A stretch of 64,000 bases of DNA from Planctomycetaceae bacterium (GTDB lineage Bacteria > Planctomycetota > UBA1135 > GCA-002686595), in contig WYBT01000030.1 of NCBI GenBank assembly GCA_011525785.1, positions 404,183 through 468,182 on the forward strand, given 5' to 3'. Positions 43,053-50,682 of this stretch are shown here, piece by piece. The notes under the pieces are model-generated. The model was given only the letters and a program-made list of their open reading frames with translations, was not told where the DNA came from and searched no databases. The first letter of the stretch is position 1. Each line of letters starts with the position of its first letter. Made by a program: the position numbers and the translations under genes.

Positions 43053-43757
43053 ATGCAGTTGAGCGTGCAATTGTTCGCCTCCCTGCGCGAGCGCGCCGGC
43101 AGTTCGCGGCTCGAGCTGAGCGAGCTGCCCGAGCCCTTGGATATCGCTGGCCTCAAGCGCTTGCTCGAGTTGCGACATCCCGAACTCGGCAGCCTCGCTC
43201 ACGTGCGGGGCGTGCTCGGCACGAGCTACGTCGACGACGACACGCGCCTCGAGCCCGGCGCGCTGGTGAGTTTGCTGCCGCCAGTGTCCGGCGGCGAGTG
43301 GAGCGAGGACGCGGCCTTGTCGCAGGGCGTGTTCGAACTGCACGCGCACCCGCTCGATGCGAGCGCGGCTGCGCGTCGCGTCGCGCACCCTTCGTGCGGC
43401 GCGCTGTGCACTTTTGTCGGAGTCACGCGCGAGCACAGCCGCGGCCGCCGAGTCGTACGACTGGAGTACGAGGCCTTCGAGGCCATGACCGGTCCCGAGA
43501 TGGCGCGCATCTTCGAGCGCTGTCGTGCGGAGCACTCCGCCGATGAGCGCGAGCGCGCCTTGCGCATGCTGTGCTGGCATCGCACTGGCGCCGTCGCGGT
43601 CGGTGAGCCCAGCGTCGTGATCGCGGTCGCCAGTCCTCACCGCGCGCTCGCCTTCGACGCCTGTCGTTTCCTGATCGACGAACTCAAGCGCTCGCTCCCG
43701 ATCTGGAAAAAGGAGCTGTACGCCGACGGGGAGCACTGGGTCGGCGAGCGCTCCTGA
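43053..43757 (+). CDS. MoaD-MoaE fusion molybdopterin synthase
   Basis: A 234-residue protein. Residues 1-81 are a ubiquitin-fold MoaD domain (MQLSVQLFASLRERAG, EPGALVSLLPPVSGG) ending in Gly80-Gly81. Residues 90-234 are a MoaE domain (CGALCTFVGVTREHSRGRRV, LEYEAFEAMTGPEMARIFER, IAVASPHRALAFDACRFLID, LKRSLPIWKKELYADGEHWV). MoaD normally carries a C-terminal thiocarboxylate on its last Gly, so the internal GG implies cleavage after Gly81 or a trans mechanism. Known mycobacterial MoaX is a similar fusion. No other moa or mobA gene is in view. Confidence 0.9.
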   Translation: MQLSVQLFASLRERAGSSRLELSELPEPLDIAGLKRLLELRHPELGSLAHVRGVLGTSYVDDDTRLEPGALVSLLPPVSGGEWSEDAALSQGVFELHAHPLDASAAARRVAHPSCGALCTFVGVTREHSRGRRVVRLEYEAFEAMTGPEMARIFERCRAEHSADERERALRMLCWHRTGAVAVGEPSVVIAVASPHRALAFDACRFLIDELKRSLPIWKKELYADGEHWVGERS

Positions 43758-43773
43758 CTCGCGCGCGCTTGGT

Positions 43774-43802
43774 TTGGTGGGCGTCGGCGCGGCCGCTAAG
43801 CT
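43774..43802 (+). promoter_or_regulatory. Candidate promoter upstream of the ETF-ubiquinone oxidoreductase gene
   Basis: TTGGTG (43774-43779) and TAAGCT (43797-43802) have a 17-base spacer and end 12 bases before the ATG. Transcription from here would leave a very short leader, so the mRNA could be nearly leaderless. By eye only. Confidence 0.35.
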
Positions 43803-43814
43803 GCGCGGTGAATC

Positions 43815-45515
43815 ATGACTTCAGCAAAGCAAGTCTCGTGGCAAGCGCACGTCCCCGAGCGCGAGGAGTTGGAGGTCGACGTCTTGGTGGTCGGGGCCGG
43901 TCCGGCGGGGCTAGCCTGCGCGATCGACCTCAAGCGCCGCCTCCAGGCCAAGGGGCTGGGCGACAAGTCGATTCTGGTGCTGGAGAAGGCCGAGGAGGTC
44001 GGTCATCACATCCTCTCCGGAGCGGTGATGGACCCGCGCGGCATCGCCGAGCTGTTCCCGGACTGGCGCGAGAAGGGCTGTCCGGTCGAGAGCGAGGTCA
44101 AATTCGATTGCCTCGACGTGCTCTGGAACAGCGGCAAGCGCACGCGCCTGACCGGCGCACTCACGCCTCCTCCGCTGCACAACCACGGCAATTACATCAT
44201 CAGCCTGTACAAGGTCGTGTGCTGGCTGAAAGAGCAGGCTGAGGCGTTGGGCATCGACGTGTACCCTGGCTTCGCGGGGGCCGAGGTGCTGTTCGACGGC
44301 TCGCGGGTGATCGGCGTGCAGACGCGCGACGCCGGCATCGACAAGCACAACCAGCCCAAGCCGAACTTCCAGCCCGGCATGAACATCAAGGCCGGGGTGA
44401 CGGTCTTCGCCGAAGGCACGCGCGGCCACCTCGCCAAGCACCTCATCGAGCGCCTGCAACTCGGCCAGGCGCAGAACCCGCAGACCTGGGGCACGGGCGT
44501 CAAGGAGATCTGGGAGGTCCCGGCGGAGCGCGGGGCCGCGCTGCTGGGCCACGTGATCCACACGCTCGGCGCGCCGATCGGCCTCGACGGTTATGGCGGG
44601 GGCTGGATCTACGGTCAGAAGGACAATCGCCTTTCGATCGGTTTCGTGATCGGCCTCAACCACCACGACGCGCGCCTCGATCCCCACGCGCTGTTCGTGA
44701 AGTGGAAGCAGCACCCCGCGGTCGCAGAGCTGCTCGCCGGCGGCAAGCTGATCCGCTACGGCGCGAAGACCATCCCGTACGGCGGATACTGGGCCATGCC
44801 CAAGCTGCAGGGCGACGGCTTTTGCATCGTGGGGGACTCGGCCGGGTTCCTGAATTCCGCGCGCCTCAAAGGCGTGCACTTGGCGATCAAGTCGGGGCTG
44901 CTGGCCTCGGAGGCCATCGTGGGCGCGCTCGAGAAGGGCGACAGCAGCGCGGCTGGGCTGGCGCGCTACAGCGAACTTTTCGAGCAGTCCTGGGCCAAGC
45001 AAGAGCTCTGGCAAGTGCGCAACTTCCACCAGGCCTTCGACTCGGGCTTCTTCGCCGGGGTGATCGACGCCGCGGTGCAGCAGGTGACCGGCGGCCGCGG
45101 TCTGCTCGCGCGCCGCAGCAGTCATCGCGACCACGAGTCCACGCGCCCGGTGGCGCAGTCGCGCATGGAGAAGCCGCGCTACAACGACAGCGACTCGCTC
45201 GACAAGCTCACGGACGTTTACTGGTCGGGCGCGATCCACGACGAGGACCAGCCGCCGCATCTAGTGGTGACCGATCCGTCGATCTGCGTCGAGCGCTGCA
45301 CGGCCGAGTTCGGCAATCCCTGCCAGCACTTCTGCCCCGCGGCGGTTTACGAGTGGCCCGCAGGCCACCCGGTGAACGGCGACAAGAAGGCCGGACCGAT
45401 CATCAACGCCTCGAACTGCGTGCACTGCAAGACCTGCGACATCGCCGATCCCTACCAGGTGATCGAGTGGGTGGCGCCCGAGGCCGGCGGTGGTCCCAAG
45501 TACATCGACATGTGA
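43815..45515 (+). CDS. Electron-transfer flavoprotein-ubiquinone oxidoreductase
   Basis: A 566-residue ETF-QO. It has an N-terminal FAD motif (DVLVVGAGPAGLACAIDLKR), GHHILSGAVMDPRGIAELFP, the conserved EGTRGHLAKHLIERLQL, and the FAD-contacting GDSAGFLNSARLKGVHLAIK. Near the C-terminus are four-cysteine elements (CVERCTAEFGNPCQHFC and NCVHCKTCDIADPYQVIEW), typical of the [4Fe-4S] domain of ETF-QO. It passes electrons from ETF, reduced by acyl-CoA or other dehydrogenases, to the membrane quinone pool. No etfA/etfB is seen in the window. Confidence 0.95.
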   Translation: MTSAKQVSWQAHVPEREELEVDVLVVGAGPAGLACAIDLKRRLQAKGLGDKSILVLEKAEEVGHHILSGAVMDPRGIAELFPDWREKGCPVESEVKFDCLDVLWNSGKRTRLTGALTPPPLHNHGNYIISLYKVVCWLKEQAEALGIDVYPGFAGAEVLFDGSRVIGVQTRDAGIDKHNQPKPNFQPGMNIKAGVTVFAEGTRGHLAKHLIERLQLGQAQNPQTWGTGVKEIWEVPAERGAALLGHVIHTLGAPIGLDGYGGGWIYGQKDNRLSIGFVIGLNHHDARLDPHALFVKWKQHPAVAELLAGGKLIRYGAKTIPYGGYWAMPKLQGDGFCIVGDSAGFLNSARLKGVHLAIKSGLLASEAIVGALEKGDSSAAGLARYSELFEQSWAKQELWQVRNFHQAFDSGFFAGVIDAAVQQVTGGRGLLARRSSHRDHESTRPVAQSRMEKPRYNDSDSLDKLTDVYWSGAIHDEDQPPHLVVTDPSICVERCTAEFGNPCQHFCPAAVYEWPAGHPVNGDKKAGPIINASNCVHCKTCDIADPYQVIEWVAPEAGGGPKYIDM

Positions 45516-45554
45516 AGCAGCGCGCGCCGCCGCACGACCCACACTCTCCAACTC

Positions 45555-47024
45555 ATGAAGTGCATCGCCAAAGACTCGGCGCTCGTTCCCAACACGGATC
45601 TGCTCGTGGTGTTCGCCTTCGCCGGCGCTCCACCCATGCTCCCTCCGAGCGTCAAGCTGCCCAAGCCGTTCGCGAGCGCCGTGCGCGGCGAATTCCGCGA
45701 GATCCGGCACACCGACGCGGCTCAGGGCCCGAGCCCGCGCGTCCTGGTGCTGGGGCTCGGCAAGCCGGCGGAGTTCGACGTCGAGCGCTTGCGGCGCGTG
45801 AGCGCGCTGGCCGTGCAGCGTGCGGAGTCGCTGGAGTGCGCGAACGCGGTCCTGTGGACCTCCAAAGCTCTGATCAGCGCCGTCAAGGGCGGGCGCAACG
45901 CGGGTGCGGCGCTGGCGGAGGGCGCGAGCCTCGGCGCCTATCGGTTCCAGACGCACAAGAGCAAGCCCAAGAACGTCAAGCTCCAGCGCGTCACGTTGTG
46001 CGGCGAGGGGAGCGATTTCGCGGCCGGGGTCGAGCGCGGCCTGGTGTACGCCGCGGCTACGGCCTTCGCGCGGGATCTGCAGAACCAGCCGGCGAACTTC
46101 ATGCGACCGCGCGACATGGCGGCGGCAGCCCAGCAACTCGCTCGGCGCGGCGCCGGCGTGCGCTGCCGCGTCCTAGGCGCGCCTCAGATCCGCAAGCTCG
46201 GCATGGGAGCACTGCTTGGCGTCGCCGCGGGCTCCCAGGAGCCCCCGCAGTTGATCCACCTCACGTACACACCCAAGGGGCGCTCGCGTGGACGCGTGGC
46301 GCTGGTTGGCAAGGGACTGACCTTCGACACCGGCGGAATCTCGATCAAGCCGGCCGGGAAGATGTGGGACATGAAGTACGACATGTCCGGCGGCGCCGCG
46401 GTGCTCGGCGTGTTCCACGCCTTGGCGGAACTGGGCTGTCCGTTCGAGGTGCACGGTGTCGTGCCGTGCTCGGAGAACATGCCCGACGGGCGCGCCGTGA
46501 AGCCGGGCGACATGGTGCGCGCGATGAACGGCACGACGATCGAAGTGCTGAATACGGACGCCGAGGGACGACTGATCCTGTGCGATGCCCTGTCGTACGT
46601 CACGGCGCGGATCAAGCCCGACGCGATCGTCGACCTGGCCACGCTGACCGGCGCGGTGGTCGTTGCGCTAGGTCATGAATACAGCGGAATCATGACCCGC
46701 TCCGATGCGCTGCGGGACGAGTTGCTGAGCGCCGGCGAGGCCGTGGCGGAGCGCCTGTGGCCGCTGCCGCTGGCCGAGCACCACCGCGACCTGATGCGCG
46801 GCGAAGTGGCGGACCTCAAGAACATCGCCCTGGGCGATCCGGGCGCCGGCGCCAGCCAGGGCGCGGCCTTCCTGTGGCATTTCGTCGGCGACACGCCCTG
46901 GGCGCATCTCGACATCGCCGGAACTGCCTGGGGCGCATCGAACCGCGACTACGTCGGCGGTCCGATGGGCTCCGGAGTCGGCGTGCGCCTGCTCCTGCGC
47001 TGGCTCGAAACGCGGCGCGGTTGA
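45555..47024 (+). CDS. pepA: Leucyl aminopeptidase (M17)
   Basis: A 489-residue cytosolic metallo-aminopeptidase. The N-terminal regulatory domain (KCIAKDSALVPNTDLLVVFA) is followed by the catalytic domain: LVGKGLTFDTGGISIKP (metal-binding Lys and Asp), WDMKYDMSGGAAVLG, VPCSENMPDGRAVKPGDMV and the signature EVLNTDAEGRLILCDALSY (NTDAEGRL). The end, HLDIAGTAWGASNRDYVGG, is typical of the family. It removes N-terminal residues from peptides; E. coli PepA also binds DNA. It lies 39 bases after the ETF-QO stop. Confidence 0.95.
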   Translation: MKCIAKDSALVPNTDLLVVFAFAGAPPMLPPSVKLPKPFASAVRGEFREIRHTDAAQGPSPRVLVLGLGKPAEFDVERLRRVSALAVQRAESLECANAVLWTSKALISAVKGGRNAGAALAEGASLGAYRFQTHKSKPKNVKLQRVTLCGEGSDFAAGVERGLVYAAATAFARDLQNQPANFMRPRDMAAAAQQLARRGAGVRCRVLGAPQIRKLGMGALLGVAAGSQEPPQLIHLTYTPKGRSRGRVALVGKGLTFDTGGISIKPAGKMWDMKYDMSGGAAVLGVFHALAELGCPFEVHGVVPCSENMPDGRAVKPGDMVRAMNGTTIEVLNTDAEGRLILCDALSYVTARIKPDAIVDLATLTGAVVVALGHEYSGIMTRSDALRDELLSAGEAVAERLWPLPLAEHHRDLMRGEVADLKNIALGDPGAGASQGAAFLWHFVGDTPWAHLDIAGTAWGASNRDYVGGPMGSGVGVRLLLRWLETRRG

Positions 47025-47064
47025 GAGCGTGCGACCGCTCGTTCGAGCGCGTTTGGCGCGCGGG

Positions 47065-47148
47065 TGGGGAAGGGGGGACTCGAACCCCCACGCCCTTGCG
47101 GGCTGCGGATTTTAAGTCCGCTGCGTCTGCCGATTTCGCCACTCCCCC
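47065..47148 (-). tRNA. tRNA-Leu (anticodon UAA)
   Basis: On the minus strand a full cloverleaf folds. The acceptor stem is GGGGGAG pairing with CUUCCCC (one G-U), the D arm contains AAAUCGGCAGA, and the anticodon stem GCGGA/UCCGC encloses a seven-base loop with UAA (positions 47114-47112). There is a long class II variable arm, and the T arm is GGGGG-UUCGAGU-CCCCC. The discriminator is A and the CCA tail is not encoded. The long variable arm and anticodon identify leucine. It reads UUA and UUG codons, rare in this GC-rich genome. Confidence 0.93.
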
Positions 47149-47359
47149 GACGTGAGCGTGGACGTTTGGCGTTACGTCCCACGAAAAATGTACATGAATC
47201 GCCGCTGGGATCCCCCTCATGCCGGCGTCTCTTGACGCAACCGCGGTGTTTCGAAGGTAGAGGGGATCCTCGCGTTTCCCACGGCTGGGCGAGCGCGAGA
47301 GGGTGAGTTCCGCTGCGCTGTGCAGCGAGCACCAATCGAGTCGAACGGCGAGGACGGAC

Positions 47360-48850
47360 ATGTTGAGCAATCGTTGGAGCGTGTTGGCTTGCGTTCTGGC
47401 GTGTGCACTGCCGCCGGCGGTCGCCGCGCCTATCACGCCGCGGGCCGCTGCGCCGCGGGCCGCGGCCACGCTCGAGGGCTTCGAGGCCTCCTACGCGGTC
47501 TTGCAGGCTCGCGCCGTTACGGAGTTGGAGGCCTACGCCGAATGGTGTGGCTCGGTGCGGCTGGCGGCGGATCGCGAAGGCGCCTTGACTGCGATTCTGC
47601 ACTTCTCTCCGCAGCACGAGGGCGCGCGCCGCGGGCTCAAGCACGTCAAGCAACGCGATGGCTCCTGGGCGCCGCCGAGCAAGAAGTCCGAGGCCAAGAA
47701 CTCCAACAAGAACCTCGAGGCGGAAGGCCTGGAGCGGCGGCGCAAGATCGCGACCGAACTGCTCGACGCGGGACTGGAGTTTAGCCGCAGCTGCGACAGC
47801 TCGGATCCGGCCCAGCGAAGGCGCTGGGGCGCTCAGGTGGTGGCCGACGCGCTCGTGATCGACAACGACCACGAGGCGGCGCGCAAGGCTGGCGGTGAAG
47901 CGCGCCGCGACGATGAATGGGTCTTGGCCGAGAGCGTCGTCGCCAAGAACCAGCGGGCGGAGATCAAGCGTCGTGTTGAGCACCACATAGCGGCCGTGCC
48001 CGCGCCGCAGGCGAGCGAAGTTCGGCCCCACGAGGCCAGCCTGGGGATCGCCTGGACGCACGCGGTGTCCACACCGCGCCTGCGCGTGTTGACCGACGGC
48101 GCACGCACCGAGGCCGAGCGCGCGGCCGTGATGTGCACCGCTGCGCTGCAGTGGTTCTCAGAGTTGGCGGGGATTTCGAGCGACCTGACGCCCGACTACA
48201 CGGTCTACCTGCTCGTGAACTCTTCCTCGCGCGATGCGTTCGTAGGCGCTTGGCCCGGTTGGAGCGACGCCGAGCGCGCGCGTGTGAAGACCTGGGCCGG
48301 CTGCGGGGTGCCGGGCGACATCCACCAGGCGCGTTGGGACGCCGACGACGCGCACCGACTCGACGGCGCCGTTCGGCACACCCTGGGACTTCTGATGCTC
48401 CGCGAGTTGCAGTTCGACCATTCGCGCTGCGCCTGGGCCTGGGAGGGTCTGGGTCTGTACCTCACCCGCGAACTGGTCGGGACGCGCTACACCTGGTACT
48501 CGAGCGCGCCGGCCAGCGGAGATACCGAGACCAAGGACCTGCTCGGACGACTGATGCTGTCGGACGTCAACTGGGTGAACGAGTACTACCAGCGCGCCAA
48601 ACGCAACCGCGCGCCCAAGCTCAAAAAGCTCGCCGCCACTCGCATCGACGCCTTCGGTGTCGACGACATCCTCGCCTCGTACTCACTGGCCGCGTACCTG
48701 CTCGAAGGGCGGAGCGAAGCGCTCCCCGAGTTGCTGCGCGCGCTGGGAGCGAGCACCGACGGCGGCGCCGCGGCGCTGGCGAGGTTGTTCGATGGAGAAC
48801 TCGCCCTCGGCGACCAGCGAATCTTGCGCTGGTTGTCGGAGCGCAAGTGA
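47360..48850 (+). CDS. Exported protein, degenerate gluzincin-like peptidase, unknown function
   Basis: A 496-residue protein with a signal peptide (MLSNRWSVLACVLACALPPA, cleavage after VAA). An N-terminal helical region (LEGFEASYAVLQARAVTELE) is followed by a basic/acidic linker and a C-terminal domain. RHTLGLLMLRELQFDHSRCA then WAWEGLGLYLTREL matches the layout of peptidase-MA-like proteins, where HExxH is followed by a WxxEGLAxYL-type helix. Here the zinc-binding His/Glu/His is not preserved, so catalysis is unlikely. PDYTVYLLVNSSSRDAFVG resembles the preceding strand. It is probably periplasmic. A similar protein is encoded next to it. Confidence 0.62.
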   Translation: MLSNRWSVLACVLACALPPAVAAPITPRAAAPRAAATLEGFEASYAVLQARAVTELEAYAEWCGSVRLAADREGALTAILHFSPQHEGARRGLKHVKQRDGSWAPPSKKSEAKNSNKNLEAEGLERRRKIATELLDAGLEFSRSCDSSDPAQRRRWGAQVVADALVIDNDHEAARKAGGEARRDDEWVLAESVVAKNQRAEIKRRVEHHIAAVPAPQASEVRPHEASLGIAWTHAVSTPRLRVLTDGARTEAERAAVMCTAALQWFSELAGISSDLTPDYTVYLLVNSSSRDAFVGAWPGWSDAERARVKTWAGCGVPGDIHQARWDADDAHRLDGAVRHTLGLLMLRELQFDHSRCAWAWEGLGLYLTRELVGTRYTWYSSAPASGDTETKDLLGRLMLSDVNWVNEYYQRAKRNRAPKLKKLAATRIDAFGVDDILASYSLAAYLLEGRSEALPELLRALGASTDGGAAALARLFDGELALGDQRILRWLSERK

Positions 48851-48902
48851 AGAGCTCGTCGTAGACAGGGACTGATGTGGGCCGCAGGGGAGGGAGCAGA
48901 GC

Positions 48903-50126
48903 ATGACTCGCACGTTGATGGGATTCGTCGCCTGGATCTTGGTCGCACTGGGCGCCGGGTGGAGCTTCGCCGCGCCGATTTGCGCGGCGTCGAGTGTCGG
49001 GAAAGACGTGGTCGTGACCTGGAAGGGAAGCGCCGTGGATCCCCAGGCGCTGCCTGTCGGGCTCGATGCGAGCGTCGACGCCGCGCTCTCGACCTGGTTG
49101 CCGTGGGTGCGCGAGTTCGGCGGGCGCATCGACATCGATGCCAGCGGGCGTCTCCTGCTGGTCGAGCACAACAACTCCAGCGCCGTGCGCAAGCACCTCG
49201 CCGGCGCGGAAGCGGCGCTCGCGCGCCTCGATCGACGCGTTCCGCGCCTGAGCACTGCGCCCAAGACACCGGCGGGACACGGCGGCAAGGGCGACGTGCT
49301 CCCCGAGGATCCGGAGGGCCCGACAGCGCGCACCGGCGGCAGCTTGGACGACCTGCAGCGCGGAAGCGTGACGCAGTGGGGCGCGGGCGCGCGCCCGCTG
49401 GACGCCGAGGCGATGGTCCTGCTGGTGCTGCGCGATGAACGCGATCTCGAGGGCGTACTCGACCGTCTGGTGCAGATGCATCCGGAGTTGGCGGCTTGGC
49501 GCGAACACGCCTCGAGTCACCCGGGCTTTGCGCTCGAAGCGCCGTTGGTCGGCGCGGTGGTGCTAGGCGCTGCGGGCCAGGAGGAGTTCGACCCCGAGAA
49601 CGAGGTCGTCCATCGCGTGGCCGAGCTCTCGCTGCTCCGGCGCGCGGGACGCCAGCCGTATTGGCTTCTGCAGGGTTGGGCGTGGCACGTCGAGTTGTCG
49701 GTGCGACGCAGTCTGTACTGCTTTCCGTATCGCGATGGCTTCGTCTCCGTGGGCGAGCACGGTGGATGGGACAAGTCGCTGCGCTCGCTGTGGGCCAAAC
49801 CGTCGGCGCCGCTGGGGTTCAAGGACCTCGCCGCTCTGCAACGCGGCAAGTGGGACGACCGCGCAGCGAAGCACGCTTGGGGCACGGTCGCCTACCTCGA
49901 CTCGGAGCGCCCCGACCAGATCCGAGCCCTGTTCGACGACCTGCGCGAGGCCTGGGACCGCGGCTCGCGGCGCGACCTGGGCGGCGGCCGCTGGGAGCGC
50001 GATGCCAACTGGGAGCTGTCCGCAGAGGAACTCGAGCGACTGTTCGCCGCCCGCCTGGGCCCCTCCTTCCTGGAAGAGCTGCAGGCGTACTTCGCCAAGG
50101 GCGCGAGCAGTGCGAAGGGCCGCTGA
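48903..50126 (+). CDS. Exported protein, second degenerate peptidase-like protein
   Basis: A 407-residue protein with a signal peptide (MTRTLMGFVAWILVALGAGW, cleavage near FAA). A linker (TPAGHGGKGDVLPEDPEGP) separates an N-terminal alpha/beta part from the C-terminal domain. That domain has AMVLLVLRDERDLEGVLDRL, then NEVVHRVAELSLLRRAGRQP and YWLLQGWAWHVEL, in the same order as the gene upstream and as peptidase-MA-like enzymes, but without HExxH. It lies 52 bases after its neighbour and is probably co-expressed. The function is unknown; duplication and divergence of one ancestral peptidase is plausible. Confidence 0.58.
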   Translation: MTRTLMGFVAWILVALGAGWSFAAPICAASSVGKDVVVTWKGSAVDPQALPVGLDASVDAALSTWLPWVREFGGRIDIDASGRLLLVEHNNSSAVRKHLAGAEAALARLDRRVPRLSTAPKTPAGHGGKGDVLPEDPEGPTARTGGSLDDLQRGSVTQWGAGARPLDAEAMVLLVLRDERDLEGVLDRLVQMHPELAAWREHASSHPGFALEAPLVGAVVLGAAGQEEFDPENEVVHRVAELSLLRRAGRQPYWLLQGWAWHVELSVRRSLYCFPYRDGFVSVGEHGGWDKSLRSLWAKPSAPLGFKDLAALQRGKWDDRAAKHAWGTVAYLDSERPDQIRALFDDLREAWDRGSRRDLGGGRWERDANWELSAEELERLFAARLGPSFLEELQAYFAKGASSAKGR

Positions 50127-50164
50127 GACTCTGAGCGCGAGCCCGTCCGAAGGCGGCGCGCGCA

Positions 50165-50192
50165 TTGACCAGCGAGCCGGGTCGGCTATCCT
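50165..50192 (+). promoter_or_regulatory. Candidate promoter for tRNA-Cys
   Basis: TTGACC (50165-50170) and TATCCT (50187-50192) are spaced by 16 bases, about 75 bases before the tRNA-Cys gene. The -35 matches five of six consensus bases. It overlaps no gene, since the preceding coding region ends at 50126. Confidence 0.5.
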
Positions 50193-50267
50193 CTCCGCCC
50201 CACGTTGACGCGGAATTCGAGTTCCGGGTCGACGCGGGTCGATGGAGCGACTCGACGCTCTTCCGAG

Positions 50268-50342
50268 GGCGGCATAGCCAAGCGGTAAGGCGACGGATTG
50301 CAAATCCGTTATTCCCCGGTTCGATTCCGGGTGCCGCCTCCA
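50268..50342 (+). tRNA. tRNA-Cys (anticodon GCA)
   Basis: The cloverleaf is complete. The acceptor stem is GGCGGCA pairing with UGCCGCC, the D arm contains AGCCAAGCGGUAAGGC, the anticodon stem ACGGA/UCCGU carries loop UUGCAAA with GCA, and the T arm CCCGG-UUCGAUU-CCGGG is intact. The U discriminator base, a main identity element of tRNA-Cys, is followed by an encoded CCA (50340-50342). Confidence 0.95.
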
Positions 50343-50682
50343 CGACCCCGACATCCCTCTAGTGAGGCAGTCGCCAGGCGCTCGAGAGGCCCTTGGCGGG
50401 CCCACGGAAGCCGTTGCGCGGCCCAGAGGGATGCACATAGTGCTTCGCGCGGCGTCCCGCCATGTCCCCCGAGATCGGCCGGCATCCGCGCGCGCGTCGG
50501 CGAGCTTGATGGCCTCTGCATGGTGGCTGCTAGAGTCTTTGGCTGGCGAGCGAGGGGTGCGTTCGCCGTCGAGTCCGAGCCCGCGGTTCACCGCCGCAGC
50601 CAGCCTCGCCGATAGGACCCACCCCCGGCCGGCGCGCGCGCGGCGGCCGCATCGCGATCGCATCCCCCCCAGGTTTCACTGC
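50343..50682. other. 340-bp non-coding gap after tRNA-Cys, with a 9-bp inverted repeat
   Basis: No convincing coding sequence is seen here; the in-frame extension of the downstream gene has no domain sequence before its family start. Near the left side, 50352-50360 (CATCCCTCT) and 50425-50433 (AGAGGGATG) are perfect inverted repeats flanking 64 bases, with an inner CGCCA/TGGCG pair. This could fold into a small structured RNA of about 82 nt, or help tRNA end formation. The rest is GC-rich with no recognisable motif, apart from the leader of the amidotransferase fusion gene. Confidence 0.4.

Noticed and set aside
50352..50433. Possible SRP RNA or extra tRNA after tRNA-Cys
   Set aside because: The conserved SRP GGAAGG/AGCAG loops are absent and there is no T-loop or anticodon arm, so I left it only as an inverted repeat.
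50362..50682. N-terminal extension of the amidotransferase fusion to 50362
   Set aside because: The Ntn glutaminase needs Cys at position 2, which only the ATG at 50683 provides.
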